A stretch of DNA of 64,000 nt from an uncultured Bacteroidales bacterium (GCA_902787575.1 CADAGX010000002.1:124001-188000), one strand, 5' to 3'. Counted from the first letter of the stretch, positions 17,404 through 26,720 are shown. Notes: a model not told the origin generated them from the letters alone. Program-made: numbers and translations.

Positions 17404-18747
17404 TCAGATGGATAGCACAACACGCTGCTCGCGCAGTTTCTGTTGCAACGTGCTGACATCTACTTCGTCTGACGCGCAGCGTGCTGCCACGGCAAGTGCC
17501 GCAGCGGTGCCTGCCGCCTGTCCCGTGACAAAACATGTGCCTATCTCGCGGGCGTCCCACGCCAGTCCTTCCTCAAATCCGAAGCAACGGCCGGCCACCC
17601 ACAGGTTGCGGCAGCCGCGCGGCAGCAGGGAACGATATGGAATCTGCCAGCAAGGACGTTTTTTGGTGGGCACCATGCTGCCTTTGTATGGGATGGGATC
17701 CGAGGCGCCACTCATGCCAATCGTGTCGTCGAACGTGGTCCGTATCATTGACTCCTCCAGCGTAATCACATGCTGCGCGTCCAAAGCACGCGTCACACGA
17801 ACGCCAAGTTGCGATGCGGTGTCGAGTAGAAAAATTTTCTCGTAGCCGGGCTGCCGTTTCAGACGCTCGGTGTCTTCCCAAATCTCCTTGCGGAATTTCT
17901 GTTGCAGGCGTGTCAGGTTGAAAACGTCGAGTCCATCTTGCTGTTCCTCGCCGCGCATGTGACGCATCGACACGCCGTCTATGGGCGTTCGGCTGTTCAG
18001 ATGTATTTCCTTGAAGCCCGGCGCGTTCCTGTCTACGCGGTCAGTGTTTCCAAGGCGTGCCATATGGCCAATGTGATACTTAATCTCGCGGAACGGCACA
18101 CCGCTCCACTCCATTACGTCGCCGTCGCCGCTGCAATCCACCACCGCCTGACAACGGATGGCAAGGCGGCCGCTCTTGGTTTCGACGATCAGCGCTTCAA
18201 TTTTCTCGTCCGAGGCCATGATTACCTCGGCTGCCGTGCTGAAGAATATGGTGCGGACACCTGCCTCGCGACACATCTCGTCGAGCACATATTTGCAGGC
18301 TTCGGGGTCTACGAGCGGATTCTTCTGATTTCTGGCCATGCCCATTTCGAAGAGGCGGCCGCAGACATCATCGCTGATGCCTTTCACAACTTTGGTCCAC
18401 ACTTCGCCATTTCCAGCGCCGTGGGTGGAGAGCACGGGTAGCACCAGTCCGCCTGTCCAAAGTCCGCCCAGATGGTTGTAACGCTCCACGAGGATGACGC
18501 TACTGCCCTGTCGGGCGGCGCTCACGGCAGCCGCGAAACCTGCCGGTCCGCCGCCAACCACCACCACGTCGGCCGATGCCACCACGGGTAGTTGGCGTGC
18601 CGGCTCGCTGACGTAGCCTTCCACCGGCAGCCGCGTCTTCACTTTTTTCTTTTTCCGAGTGGCAGCGTCCAACGTTTGCAGGCTGGGCGAGACGGCCAGC
18701 AGGCCGGCGCCAGCAGTGGTGCGCTTCAGGAAATTTCTTCTGTCCAT
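17404..18747 (-). CDS. Tat-exported FAD-dependent oxidoreductase
   Basis: 447 residues from the ATG at 18747, which places a twin-arginine signal at the very N-terminus (MDRRNFLKRTTAGAGLL); earlier alternatives only extend the signal peptide. The dinucleotide-binding loop VVVVGGGPAGFAAA is at about 61-74, followed by VERYNHLGGLWTGG, the FAD-dependent oxidoreductase type also found in hydroxylated-metabolite and glycan-related clusters (PF12831-like). A second FAD-contact region AVVDCSGDGDV lies in the middle and NLWVAGRCFGFEEGL near the C-terminus. Substrate unknown; periplasmic location inferred from the Tat signal. The HhH protein gene follows by 20 nt. Confidence 0.85.
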   Translation of the reverse strand: MDRRNFLKRTTAGAGLLAVSPSLQTLDAATRKKKKVKTRLPVEGYVSEPARQLPVVASADVVVVGGGPAGFAAAVSAARQGSSVILVERYNHLGGLWTGGLVLPVLSTHGAGNGEVWTKVVKGISDDVCGRLFEMGMARNQKNPLVDPEACKYVLDEMCREAGVRTIFFSTAAEVIMASDEKIEALIVETKSGRLAIRCQAVVDCSGDGDVMEWSGVPFREIKYHIGHMARLGNTDRVDRNAPGFKEIHLNSRTPIDGVSMRHMRGEEQQDGLDVFNLTRLQQKFRKEIWEDTERLKRQPGYEKIFLLDTASQLGVRVTRALDAQHVITLEESMIRTTFDDTIGMSGASDPIPYKGSMVPTKKRPCWQIPYRSLLPRGCRNLWVAGRCFGFEEGLAWDAREIGTCFVTGQAAGTAAALAVAARCASDEVDVSTLQQKLREQRVVLSI

Positions 18748-18777
18748 GAGATGGGTTTTGCGAGGTGTGGGAACAAA

Positions 18778-18803
18778 GAAAGGGAGGTTCAATCCTCCCT
18801 TTC
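18778..18803 (-). terminator. terminator after the PorT-like gene
   Basis: Perfect stem GAAAGGGAGG/CCTCCCTTTC with a 6-nt loop, followed on the minus strand by a T-rich tail (TTTGTT). It separates the barrel gene from the FAD oxidoreductase gene. Confidence 0.75.
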
Positions 18804-18820
18804 CTGCTTATGATATCTGT

Positions 18821-19561
18821 TTAGAAGCGGTAGCCCAGCGCAATTGTGAAGTTGTAGTTCTTAATCTTTGGCATAGAGAAACCAGGGACAGCATTTGCAT
18901 CGCGGTAGTCGTCGCGCAACATATCCGTGACGCCCCAGTCCATACCGAGAGCGAGCACGTAGTGCTGGTTGTATTCTGCGCCCACGCGGAAGCCTACGCC
19001 AGCGTCCCAGCGCTGGAAGTTGGGGTTGACAGTGCTCTTCTTGAACGCTTTGTAACTCCATTCTGCAGCACGTGCGTCTGGTCCATCAGCATCAACAGAC
19101 ACTTTGTGCTTGCCGCCAACTCCGATGCCAAAGTAGGGACCAACCTCGCCAAACACGCCAATCTCGGGTGTGATGTTATAGAGGAAACCTACGTGGATGG
19201 GGATTTCGATATAGTGCAGGTTGTACTTATCGGTGGCCTTCGTATTCTGAGTGCCGCCACCTGTCAGATTGATAACAGTGGGAATGTCGCTCCACTTTGC
19301 GCCCTTCTGCGTCCAATCTACGCCAGCGTTAATGTAAGTTCCGTGAGCCTTCGGCAACACATATCTCAGCTTGAAACCAGCGGTACCACCAATCTTACCT
19401 TTGTAATCAACGCCGGGAAAATCGTTGATGCCGCGGAGCGTCGTGGTGTTGAAACCCAGAAAAGCTTCGGTGCTGATGCCTTCTTTCGGCTCGTTGTCGA
19501 GAGCCATTGCGCTGCTGGCCGCTGCGACCAAAGCAACTGCGAGTGTAAATAACTTTTTCAT
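18821..19561 (-). CDS. PorT-family outer-membrane beta-barrel protein
   Basis: 246 residues with signal peptide MKKLFTLAVALVAAASSAMA. Alternating strands follow (TAEFLGFN-type start, LRYVLPK, YINAGVDWTQKGAKW, IEIPIHVGFLYN, VGPYFGIG), and the protein ends FTIALGYRF with a terminal Phe. This matches the small 8-stranded porin family/OMP_b-brl_2 proteins abundant in Bacteroidota. Specific function unknown. It has its own consensus promoter and terminator, so it is transcribed alone. Confidence 0.85.
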   Translation of the reverse strand: MKKLFTLAVALVAAASSAMALDNEPKEGISTEAFLGFNTTTLRGINDFPGVDYKGKIGGTAGFKLRYVLPKAHGTYINAGVDWTQKGAKWSDIPTVINLTGGGTQNTKATDKYNLHYIEIPIHVGFLYNITPEIGVFGEVGPYFGIGVGGKHKVSVDADGPDARAAEWSYKAFKKSTVNPNFQRWDAGVGFRVGAEYNQHYVLALGMDWGVTDMLRDDYRDANAVPGFSMPKIKNYNFTIALGYRF

Positions 19562-19598
19562 ACTTTTTGTTTTTAGTTTTAAACTATGTTTTCTGTTG

Positions 19599-19629
19599 CA
19601 AAGATACGTTATCTTCGGTTTTCCTGCAA
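19599..19629 (-). promoter_or_regulatory. promoter of the PorT-like gene
   Basis: Minus-strand TATCTTTG (19599-19606) and TTG (19627-19629) with a 20-nt spacer, 37 nt upstream of the ATG. Confidence 0.75.
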
Positions 19630-19663
19630 AGAAAGGAGGAAAAAACGCACGTTTTTTTAGAAA

Positions 19664-20491
19664 TTATAGCCTTCCTTTTTGCGCTTCTGCCAGCAGCTGG
19701 CCCAGTTCCTTGACCGATGGAAGGATGAGATTGGGCTGATGCGGCGCAGCTTTTGCCACTTCGATTGTAGTTTCTCCCGAGAGGACCAGCACACCGAAAG
19801 CGCCAGCGCGTCGCGCCATCTCCATGTCGGTGTAAATTCTGTCGCCCACCATTGCAATTTCTTCGGGTTGCAAGTGGCGTTGCTGCTGGATGCCGACCAG
19901 CATATTGGGGTCGGGTTTCCCGAGTGTTATGTCCGGTTTTCGTCCTGTGGCGTGTTCCAAGCATTGGCATATGCTGCCGCAATCGACAAGAATGGTCGCT
20001 TCATTTGTGGGACAGACGCGGTCGGGATTGGTTGCGAGGTATGGTAACCCCTGACTTATCCACCACGCAGCGCGGCAAAGACGTGCATAAGTGAGCGTCA
20101 TGTCGAATGCTGCCACAATTGCGTCGGGGCGGTCGTCGGGACTGTCGGCTGTCGAAACGAAACCTGCGGCCTCGAACTGACTAATCATACTGGGCGTGCC
20201 AAGCAGAAAAAGGCGCTTCACATTCGGGTAATGTGCGTGCAGATAGTCGATAGTTGCCACGGTGGTATTATAAATTTCCTGTTCCGTAGCCTCGATTCCC
20301 ATCTTATGCAATTTCAAAAGATAGTCTGCGATGGAGCGCGACGGGTTATTCGTCAGGAAAGAATACGTGATGCCCAATTCGTCCAACTGGCGCAAAAAAT
20401 CCAGCGTGTACGGGAAAAGCGTATTTCCGAGGTATATTGTTCCGTCCATGTCGAGTGCGACGTGGCGTATCTTCTTGAGTTCTTCGTTCAT
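19664..20491 (-). CDS. HAD-IIA phosphatase (NagD/glycerol-phosphatase type)
   Basis: 275 residues. HAD motif I is DMDGT (D14, D16), motif II SFLTNNPS (44-51), motif III Lys in LGKPDP (K192), and motif IV VGDRIYTD (D217, D222). The NagD-type C2 cap lies between motifs II and III. Family members dephosphorylate small phosphate esters such as p-nitrophenyl phosphate, phosphoglycolate or glycerol phosphates. Last gene of a five-gene glycerol-phosphate operon, 70 nt after the second transporter, so a glycerol 1-/3-phosphate phosphatase role is a reasonable inference but not shown by sequence. Confidence 0.88.
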   Translation of the reverse strand: MNEELKKIRHVALDMDGTIYLGNTLFPYTLDFLRQLDELGITYSFLTNNPSRSIADYLLKLHKMGIEATEQEIYNTTVATIDYLHAHYPNVKRLFLLGTPSMISQFEAAGFVSTADSPDDRPDAIVAAFDMTLTYARLCRAAWWISQGLPYLATNPDRVCPTNEATILVDCGSICQCLEHATGRKPDITLGKPDPNMLVGIQQQRHLQPEEIAMVGDRIYTDMEMARRAGAFGVLVLSGETTIEVAKAAPHQPNLILPSVKELGQLLAEAQKGRL

Positions 20492-20561
20492 TTCTCTGTT
20501 CGAAATCTATTTCTGAATGTGATATTCAAAGTCCGGCAGTCCGTTTCCAAAGTTTTGCCTC

Positions 20562-22019
20562 TCATTCTTCGTCATACACAATGGCAGCAGCTTTCGCGTA
20601 GCCATCGCGCGGCGCTTTCCACATGGAGAGTAACACAAAAAGACCGATGATGGCCACCACTATGATGGTCTCGAAAACGCGTGTCCAACCAAAAATGTCA
20701 GCTACGTAACCTACCAGCAGTCCACTCAGGCCTGAGCCGATATATCCCAGAATGCCAGCAACGCCGTTGGCACGTGCTGAAGCTTCCTTTGTGGCCTGCT
20801 TGCTGATTTCTATTCCAATGAGAGCCTGCGGTCCGTAGATGCAGAAACCGGCTCCCACAAGCACGGCAGCCGTGAGCGTAAGGCTTGTATCGTTGGGAAG
20901 GAAACGGAAAATGGTCATAAACAGCGTGGCGCCCAACATGCAGACAACGCAGGTATGGTGTCCTTTGCCCTTGAAAAATCTGTCTGTGGCCCATCCCGCG
21001 AAAAGTGTTCCCACGACGCCGGCAATTTCGAATGCTGCCACAGTCCAACCTGCGTCCTTGATGGAAAGTCCGCGACTCTCGGTCAGAAATTTCGGTCCCC
21101 AGTCCAAAACGCCCATTCTGACGATATAAACGAAAAGATTTGCAATGCAGAATGTCCAGACCCAGCGGTTCTTCCATACCATTATGGACTCGAATTTTCT
21201 ACGCGCACGCGCGTCCTTAGTATTTTCATACTGGCCCAGATTGGTTCCCTCCAGTTCGGGAAGTCCTACGTCAGTCGGATCGTCGCGCAGCAACAGCAAA
21301 ATCATAATTGCACCGGCAAGTGCCATACAAGCCGGCACCCAGAAACACCATTTCCATGCTCCAACGTGCCCAGCGTAAACGAGGGCCTGTGAGGTGGCAT
21401 CTGCCACATTGTTGTTTGTCAGGTTCTCCGTGATTCGTGCCACGGTTTCGGGGTCGGCGCTGAGGTTTGAGCCCAGCGTTCCCATGAGATAGCCGCAGAG
21501 AATAACGGCCAGCGAAGCGCCGATGGAGTGCGAGCAGTTCCAAACCGACATCTTGGTGGCTAGCTCCGACGGGTGAATCCAGTGTGGGAGAATGCGGGCG
21601 CAAGGCGGGAAGCCCATGCCTTGGAAATATTGATTCAGAATAATAGTTATTCCCATTACCAGTATCAAAGTTTCGACAAGTTGCGGTCCGTGCTGCTGCC
21701 CTGTAAGCCACGCACTGAAATCCATGCCAAGTCCAAAAGCAAAGTTGGCAATGGCACAAAGTGTGAGTCCCAGCGCCATAACGATGCGGCCGTGGATTCG
21801 GTCTACCAGGTACCCGTTGATAAACCGCGAGAAGCCGTACACCAGCGAACCTGCAAAAAGAATCCAGCCGAAGCTCTTATTCGTGATACCATATTCGGCA
21901 GTTAGGCCAGGCATGGCCAGAGAAAAGTTTTTTCGTACGAAATAGAAAAGAGCGTAGCCCACCATTGTAACAAGGATGGTGCGCCACTGCCAATATTTGA
22001 ACTTCTTGTCTGTTTCCAT
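20562..22019 (-). CDS. OPA-family MFS transporter (organophosphate:phosphate antiporter)
   Basis: 485 residues, 12 predicted membrane helices, opening with WRTILVTMVGYALFYFVRKN, the GlpT/UhpT family N-terminal signature with the substrate-region Arg. It shares the FYxVRKNFSxA(M)P motif with the gene at 23411, so the two are paralogues. Inferred to import glycerol phosphate or a related organophosphate in exchange for inorganic phosphate. It lies 21 nt after the glycerol-1-phosphate dehydrogenase gene, which suggests it could be specialised for glycerol 1-phosphate or a glycerophosphodiester product. Confidence 0.87.
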   Translation of the reverse strand: METDKKFKYWQWRTILVTMVGYALFYFVRKNFSLAMPGLTAEYGITNKSFGWILFAGSLVYGFSRFINGYLVDRIHGRIVMALGLTLCAIANFAFGLGMDFSAWLTGQQHGPQLVETLILVMGITIILNQYFQGMGFPPCARILPHWIHPSELATKMSVWNCSHSIGASLAVILCGYLMGTLGSNLSADPETVARITENLTNNNVADATSQALVYAGHVGAWKWCFWVPACMALAGAIMILLLLRDDPTDVGLPELEGTNLGQYENTKDARARRKFESIMVWKNRWVWTFCIANLFVYIVRMGVLDWGPKFLTESRGLSIKDAGWTVAAFEIAGVVGTLFAGWATDRFFKGKGHHTCVVCMLGATLFMTIFRFLPNDTSLTLTAAVLVGAGFCIYGPQALIGIEISKQATKEASARANGVAGILGYIGSGLSGLLVGYVADIFGWTRVFETIIVVAIIGLFVLLSMWKAPRDGYAKAAAIVYDEE

Positions 22020-22040
22020 CGTGTATTAATTATGGATTTG

Positions 22041-23387
22041 TCAGTTAGTTTCCCACATTCCTCCCTTTCCGAAGAGATCTTCTTTCCATTGTTCCAAGAG
22101 ACATGTGCGCACGCCCACATCAAGAATCGTGTAGCGACGGCGGATATGTTGGGCGCGAATGATGCTGTCGCGTAGTCGTTTTCGCGGAAGATCAATGTCT
22201 TCGGGCTTGACGGGAGCGCCTACAGTGTGCAAGCGACGTACGGCTTCCTCCACTGGCACGAGCTGTTTTTGCAGTCTCGCGCGTGTTTCCGGCCAGCGTT
22301 CCTTCAGTTTGTTCAGTTCTGCACGCAGACCGTCGCGATCTACATACTTAGCTTTTATCTCGCGGGCGCCCAAAGTTGGGAAATCGGTGCCTTCATAAAG
22401 TTTTAGTGCGTATGCTTCCTGTTCCTCCAGGCTGGGCCATGCTTGCACGCAGCGCTCCACATCAATGGCGGCCACATCCGTATTCAGCAATGACTGATGG
22501 AAAGAGAGCGAAACCAGCGTGCCGATGCTCACTTGGAAGCCGTGGGAAGGTGCCTCGCCATTGTGCATTACAAAGTTTTCCATGTTCAGCAAGTGACTGA
22601 ACTGGTGGTCGGCACCACTGGCGGGACGGCTCGATTTGGGATATGCCTGCATGGCAAATCCGCCCAGCAGCAGTCCTTCTATAAGTTTTTCAAGGGCCTT
22701 TGGGTCGTTGTTGCGTGCGATGGCTTCGGGATTGCCCAGTGCGTCGGCCAGTCCGTCCTGCACAATTCCGAAAGACAGCGGGTCGATGGGTTCAATGTCC
22801 AGTGCGTCGGCCAAAATCCAATCGGCGCCGGCGGGAACCTTGGCGAACAAATCTGCATAACCGCTGGCCGTCATGTGAGAAGGCGCAGTGGATATAATAT
22901 CTGTGTCGGCCACTACGGCTTGGGGTGCCGTGCAAGGGAAAGTTTGCTTGTTGCCGTCTTTTGTGATGGAAGCGCCAAATGCCACGTATCCGTCCATTGA
23001 CGCAGCCGTTGCCACGACCATATATCGGCGTTCGTTGTGGAAGGAGCAAAGTTTCGTCAGGTCGTTTATCGTGCCGGAACCTACAGCAATCGGAATTGCT
23101 TTAGATTCTTTCAGCACGGCGTCCAGCCGTTCGATATATTTCCACTCGGCGTGAAATTCCGGTTCATCAAAGATATATGGTTCTTCCTGCTCCACTCCTG
23201 CGTCGGACAACAGCTGGGAGACACGCTTGCCGGCTATGTCCCATGTGGTTTTGTCGGCTATTATTTTTGCTTTGTGGTCGGCAAATTGTTCCTTATAAAG
23301 TGTTGCAACACCAGCCACGACGCCTGCTCCCAGCAGTAGCGCCTTTGTTTGCGAGGCATTCTTCAGTGCGATTTCTACGCGATTCAT
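22041..23387 (-). CDS. sn-glycerol-1-phosphate dehydrogenase family protein (EgsA/AraM type)
   Basis: 448 residues of the iron/zinc alcohol-dehydrogenase-like G1PDH family. Seen: nucleotide loop VGSGTINDL (102-110), TAASMDGYVAFGA (128-139), and metal ligands placed as in G1PDH: D179 in SGYADLFAK, His at 261/265 in SGADHQFSH, and H282 in GEAPSHGF. The enzyme interconverts dihydroxyacetone phosphate and sn-glycerol 1-phosphate with NAD(P)H. It is flanked on both sides by OPA transporters and preceded by glpD, so in this operon it probably oxidises imported G1P. Making G1P for unusual lipids is the alternative. Confidence 0.88.
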   Translation of the reverse strand: MNRVEIALKNASQTKALLLGAGVVAGVATLYKEQFADHKAKIIADKTTWDIAGKRVSQLLSDAGVEQEEPYIFDEPEFHAEWKYIERLDAVLKESKAIPIAVGSGTINDLTKLCSFHNERRYMVVATAASMDGYVAFGASITKDGNKQTFPCTAPQAVVADTDIISTAPSHMTASGYADLFAKVPAGADWILADALDIEPIDPLSFGIVQDGLADALGNPEAIARNNDPKALEKLIEGLLLGGFAMQAYPKSSRPASGADHQFSHLLNMENFVMHNGEAPSHGFQVSIGTLVSLSFHQSLLNTDVAAIDVERCVQAWPSLEEQEAYALKLYEGTDFPTLGAREIKAKYVDRDGLRAELNKLKERWPETRARLQKQLVPVEEAVRRLHTVGAPVKPEDIDLPRKRLRDSIIRAQHIRRRYTILDVGVRTCLLEQWKEDLFGKGGMWETN

Positions 23388-23410
23388 ATTCTTCGTTTGT
23401 TTTTGACTTA

Positions 23411-24787
23411 TTATTTCCGTCCTTTCAGTTCAGCTTTGTAAGTAAGCATCATGAAGGCAATTGAGGCAACACAGCTCAGAAGCAGTAAAATGAAGGTATA
23501 ATTCCATCCCCACGTCTGTGCCACGTATCCAATTACAACGTTAGCCAGTACGGCCGTTCCCAAGACATATCCCATGAAGCCTGTCAGACCGGCAGCGGTG
23601 CCTGCCGCATTCTTCGGTGCGAGGTCAAGCGACTGCACTCCGATGAGCATGACGGGACCATAGATGAAGAAGCCGATGGCGATAAGACAGGCAATAACCA
23701 CGTTGATATTGTCGATAAATTGCCAGTAAAGTACGATAAAGATAGCTACCAAGGCCATGAACAAGACTGTGGGCATGGCGCGTCGTCCGTGGAACAGGTG
23801 GTCGCTGAGCCATCCGCAGATGAGCGTACCAGGGATGGCTGCTATTTCGTAGGCGAAATACGCCCAACCTGTGTCTTTCAGGTCGATGCCTTTTTCCGTT
23901 AATATGGTGGGGGCCCAGTCGAGACAGCCGTAACGTACTGCATAGACGAATGCATTTGCCAATGCGATGTACCAAAGGTATTTGTTCGACAGCACGGTGC
24001 GGAAGATTTCGCGTGTGGAAAGAACTTCCTCGGCTTTCTCGTCGTAGGTGGGAGCGTAGTCGCCGCTCCATTTCTCGATAGACGGCAGGCCGCACGACTG
24101 AGGCGTGTCGCGAATGAGCACATACGCTATCAGTGCCACGAGCATTGCCACGCACGATGGGAAGAGGTACGTGCCAATCAGAAAGTAGCGCGACGCGTCG
24201 CTGCCGTAGAACCACGAGCCGAACCACATGGCACCGTACACGGCCATCGGGCCGACGAGCGCGCCACCCACATTATGTGCGCAGTTCCACACGGACATCC
24301 ACGTGCCACGTTCCTTTTGCGAAAACCAGTGCGTCATTACTCTGCCGCACGGCGGCCAACCCATTCCGTTGAACCAGCCAACCAGAAAATTCAGAGCGGC
24401 CATCATGACGATGGCCCACGTCTTATGCTCGGCTCCAATCCATTGCACTGGCACAATGAGGAACATCATGGAAAGTGCGGCCAGTATAAGTCCCAACGGC
24501 AGGAAGCGGCGAGCGTTGCTGCGGTCTGAGATACTGGCCATGAGGAACTTGGAAAACCCGTACGCGATGGCATTCATCGATAGCACCACGCCCAGTTCTC
24601 CTTTTTCGAAGCCCAGCGGCTCGAGCAGGGGAATGGCCATAGAAAAGTTTTTGCGTACGATATAGAATCCGGCGTAGCCAATAAATGCGCCGATGAACAC
24701 TTGCCAGCGCAAGCGGCGGTAGCGCGCGTCGGCTTCGGGACCTGTCTGTTCGGGTTTGAATGCAGGCGGAGCGAGGAAAGATCTCAT
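23411..24787 (-). CDS. glpT: glycerol-3-phosphate transporter, OPA family
   Basis: 458 residues from the ATG at 24787; a TTG three codons upstream is less likely. The GlpT-type sequence includes WQVFIGAFIGYAGFYIVRKN near the N-terminus and the conserved NGMGWPPCGRVMTHWFS loop that carries a substrate-region Arg. Twelve membrane helices are expected. Function: exchange of sn-glycerol 3-phosphate for phosphate across the inner membrane. It follows glpD by 135 nt, a gap that holds a hairpin, and precedes the G1P dehydrogenase by 23 nt. Confidence 0.87.
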   Translation of the reverse strand: MRSFLAPPAFKPEQTGPEADARYRRLRWQVFIGAFIGYAGFYIVRKNFSMAIPLLEPLGFEKGELGVVLSMNAIAYGFSKFLMASISDRSNARRFLPLGLILAALSMMFLIVPVQWIGAEHKTWAIVMMAALNFLVGWFNGMGWPPCGRVMTHWFSQKERGTWMSVWNCAHNVGGALVGPMAVYGAMWFGSWFYGSDASRYFLIGTYLFPSCVAMLVALIAYVLIRDTPQSCGLPSIEKWSGDYAPTYDEKAEEVLSTREIFRTVLSNKYLWYIALANAFVYAVRYGCLDWAPTILTEKGIDLKDTGWAYFAYEIAAIPGTLICGWLSDHLFHGRRAMPTVLFMALVAIFIVLYWQFIDNINVVIACLIAIGFFIYGPVMLIGVQSLDLAPKNAAGTAAGLTGFMGYVLGTAVLANVVIGYVAQTWGWNYTFILLLLSCVASIAFMMLTYKAELKGRK

Positions 24788-24880
24788 ATGCTTCAAGTCT
24801 TATAGCGTAGTGATTTCCTTCGTGCGACCAGTGGAGGGAAGGAAACTACGTGAGGTAAAACAATTGCTTAATAACGTTTT

Positions 24881-24917
24881 GCCTTCTCTCCCGCTCCGTA
24901 GGATTGGAAGAGAAGGC
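24881..24917 (-). other. intercistronic hairpin between glpD and glpT
   Basis: GCCTTCTCT...AGAGAAGGC, 9-bp stem and 19-nt loop. On the minus strand it is not followed by a T-run, so RNA processing or partial attenuation between glpD and the transporter genes is more likely than full termination. Confidence 0.5.
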
Positions 24918-24922
24918 ATCTA

Positions 24923-26491
24923 TCAGCATTCTACAATGTACTTTTTGGCAATTTCGGTGAAGTTTTCCACCTGTGCCTGCTCCCACGCTTCGTCGCGTCC
25001 CAGTTCGGAAGCTACAATGTGAGCCACCTTTGGAGCCACGGCAAGCGCCTCGCGTGCATCTATGTAGAGCATTCTCACGCGGCGCGCCAGCACGTCGTCC
25101 ACCGTGCGAGCCATCTCATTTCGGACGGCCCACACGGCTTCGCCGACTGTGTACTCATATTTTGGAGAAATCTTCTCTTTGAAAGTCGGATTCTCTTCTT
25201 CCATTTGGTGCAGTGCGGGCTCATCGGCGCCGTAAACGTAGCAGTGGTCGTCGAGATTTGGCTTGGGGCGATAGCCGTGGATGTGCAACGTTTTGGTGAT
25301 GCAAGCCTTCGGTTCCACCAGTTTCATGTGTATTGCCTTGTCGATGGTGTCTTCGGCCATGAGACGGTAGCTGGTCCATTTTCCGCCGGTAATGGTGATA
25401 AGATTGTTGTCCGAGACGATAATCTTGTGGCTACGCGAGATTTCTTTCGTGCTCTTGCCTTCTTTTTTTGGCGCAGCCAGCGGGCGCTGTCCTGCGTAGG
25501 CACAGAGGATGTCTTTTCGCGTGGGCGCCGGATCCATGTAGAGGCCGGCTGTGCCAAGGATAAAGTCGATTTCTTCTTCCAGCGCTTTGGGTTCGCTCTC
25601 TGGCGTCTCGCGCAGTACGTCCGTCGTGCCGACTACTACGCGGTTGTGCCAAGGCACGGCAAAGAGCACGCGGCCGTCGCTCGTCTTGGGCACCATAAGT
25701 GCGTCGTTGGACTGCAGAAATTTCATGTCGAGCACCAGATGCACGCCCTGACTGGGCTTCACCATTGCCGGCATGCCCGGTTCGTCCATTTGCATCACGC
25801 TGTCCACAAAGATTCCGGCTGCGTTGATGACAGCTTTTGCCTTCAGTGTGAAGGTTTCTCCCGTCTCGGTGTCTTGGGCTTTGACGCCGCAAACTTTTCC
25901 TTTGTCGTCGTGCATCATTTCTATCACGCGCACATGGTTAGCTGCCACGCCGCCGTGGTCGATACAAGTCTGTGCCAGATTGACAGCCATACGCGAGTCG
26001 TCGAACTGTCCGTCGTGATAAACGATGCCGCCCTTGAGTCCTTTTTTTATGCTGGTGGGCAGGCGCTTCATCACGCTCTTGGCGCGGATGAATTTCGAGC
26101 GGCCGTAACCGAAGCCGAAGGACAGGATATCGTAGAATGCGAGCCCACAGAAGTATAGGAAGTTGTCCCAGTAGCGATAATTCGAAATGACGAAAGCCTG
26201 GTCCTTCACCAGATGCGGTGCGTTGGCTTTCATTCTTCCGCGTTCGCGCAGTGCCTCCAGCACCAGCATCACGTCGCCTTTCTGCAAGTATCGCACGCCG
26301 CCGTGAACCAACTTGGTGCTACGGCTCGAAGTACACTTGGCAAAGTCGTCTTGTTCCAGCACGGCCACACTGTAGCCGCGCGATGCTGCATCTACGGCAC
26401 ATCCCAAACCCGTGGCTCCGCCACCTACAACCACAAAATCCCACTCCTTGTCTCCTGCACGGAGCTGGGCAATCTGTTCTTCACGTTTCAT
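24923..26491 (-). CDS. glpD: glycerol-3-phosphate dehydrogenase, FAD-linked
   Basis: 522 residues. An N-terminal FAD-binding loop VVVGGGATGLGCA (20-32) is followed by VLEQDDFAKCTSSRSTKLVHGGVRYL-type sequence, the GlpD signature. The mid-region contains VVVGTTDVLRETP and ITGGKWTSYRLMAED, and there is a C-terminal DAO_C-type helical domain (about 385-510). The enzyme oxidises sn-glycerol 3-phosphate to dihydroxyacetone phosphate at the membrane. First gene of the minus-strand glycerol-phosphate operon. No consensus promoter was recognised; a 22-bp repeat array lies 142 nt upstream, between glpD and the divergent cysteine synthase gene. Confidence 0.95.
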   Translation of the reverse strand: MKREEQIAQLRAGDKEWDFVVVGGGATGLGCAVDAASRGYSVAVLEQDDFAKCTSSRSTKLVHGGVRYLQKGDVMLVLEALRERGRMKANAPHLVKDQAFVISNYRYWDNFLYFCGLAFYDILSFGFGYGRSKFIRAKSVMKRLPTSIKKGLKGGIVYHDGQFDDSRMAVNLAQTCIDHGGVAANHVRVIEMMHDDKGKVCGVKAQDTETGETFTLKAKAVINAAGIFVDSVMQMDEPGMPAMVKPSQGVHLVLDMKFLQSNDALMVPKTSDGRVLFAVPWHNRVVVGTTDVLRETPESEPKALEEEIDFILGTAGLYMDPAPTRKDILCAYAGQRPLAAPKKEGKSTKEISRSHKIIVSDNNLITITGGKWTSYRLMAEDTIDKAIHMKLVEPKACITKTLHIHGYRPKPNLDDHCYVYGADEPALHQMEEENPTFKEKISPKYEYTVGEAVWAVRNEMARTVDDVLARRVRMLYIDAREALAVAPKVAHIVASELGRDEAWEQAQVENFTEIAKKYIVEC

Positions 26492-26632
26492 GTTTTTTAT
26501 ATTTTTTCAGTTGTTTTTTGCGTTTAATTCGGCTTTAATCGGTGCAAGTTACGAAGAAAAACCGACTCCCACAAGCAATCCGCGCGATTTTTGCTTTTGG
26601 CTGGCGAGATGCAAAGTGTAATTGGCAAAAAT

Positions 26633-26720
26633 GCGACGTGTAGTTTCTCGTTTTGCGACGTGTAGTTTTCGTTCACGCGACACGTAGTTTTTGTTCACGC
26701 GACACGTCGCATTTTGCATT
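26633..26720. repeat. 22-bp tandem repeat array, locus 4 (4 perfect-period units)
   Basis: Units start at 26633, 26655, 26677 and 26699, all exactly 22 bp. They read GCGACGTGTAGTTT..., GCGACGTGTAGTTTTCG..., GCGACACGTAGTTTTTG... and GCGACACGTCGCATTTT.... The array sits between the divergent glpD and cysteine synthase genes and ends 52 nt before the latter's promoter. Confidence 0.9.

Noticed and set aside
26633-26720. CRISPR array
   Set aside because: The 22-bp units are directly tandem with no unique spacers, and no cas genes are present.
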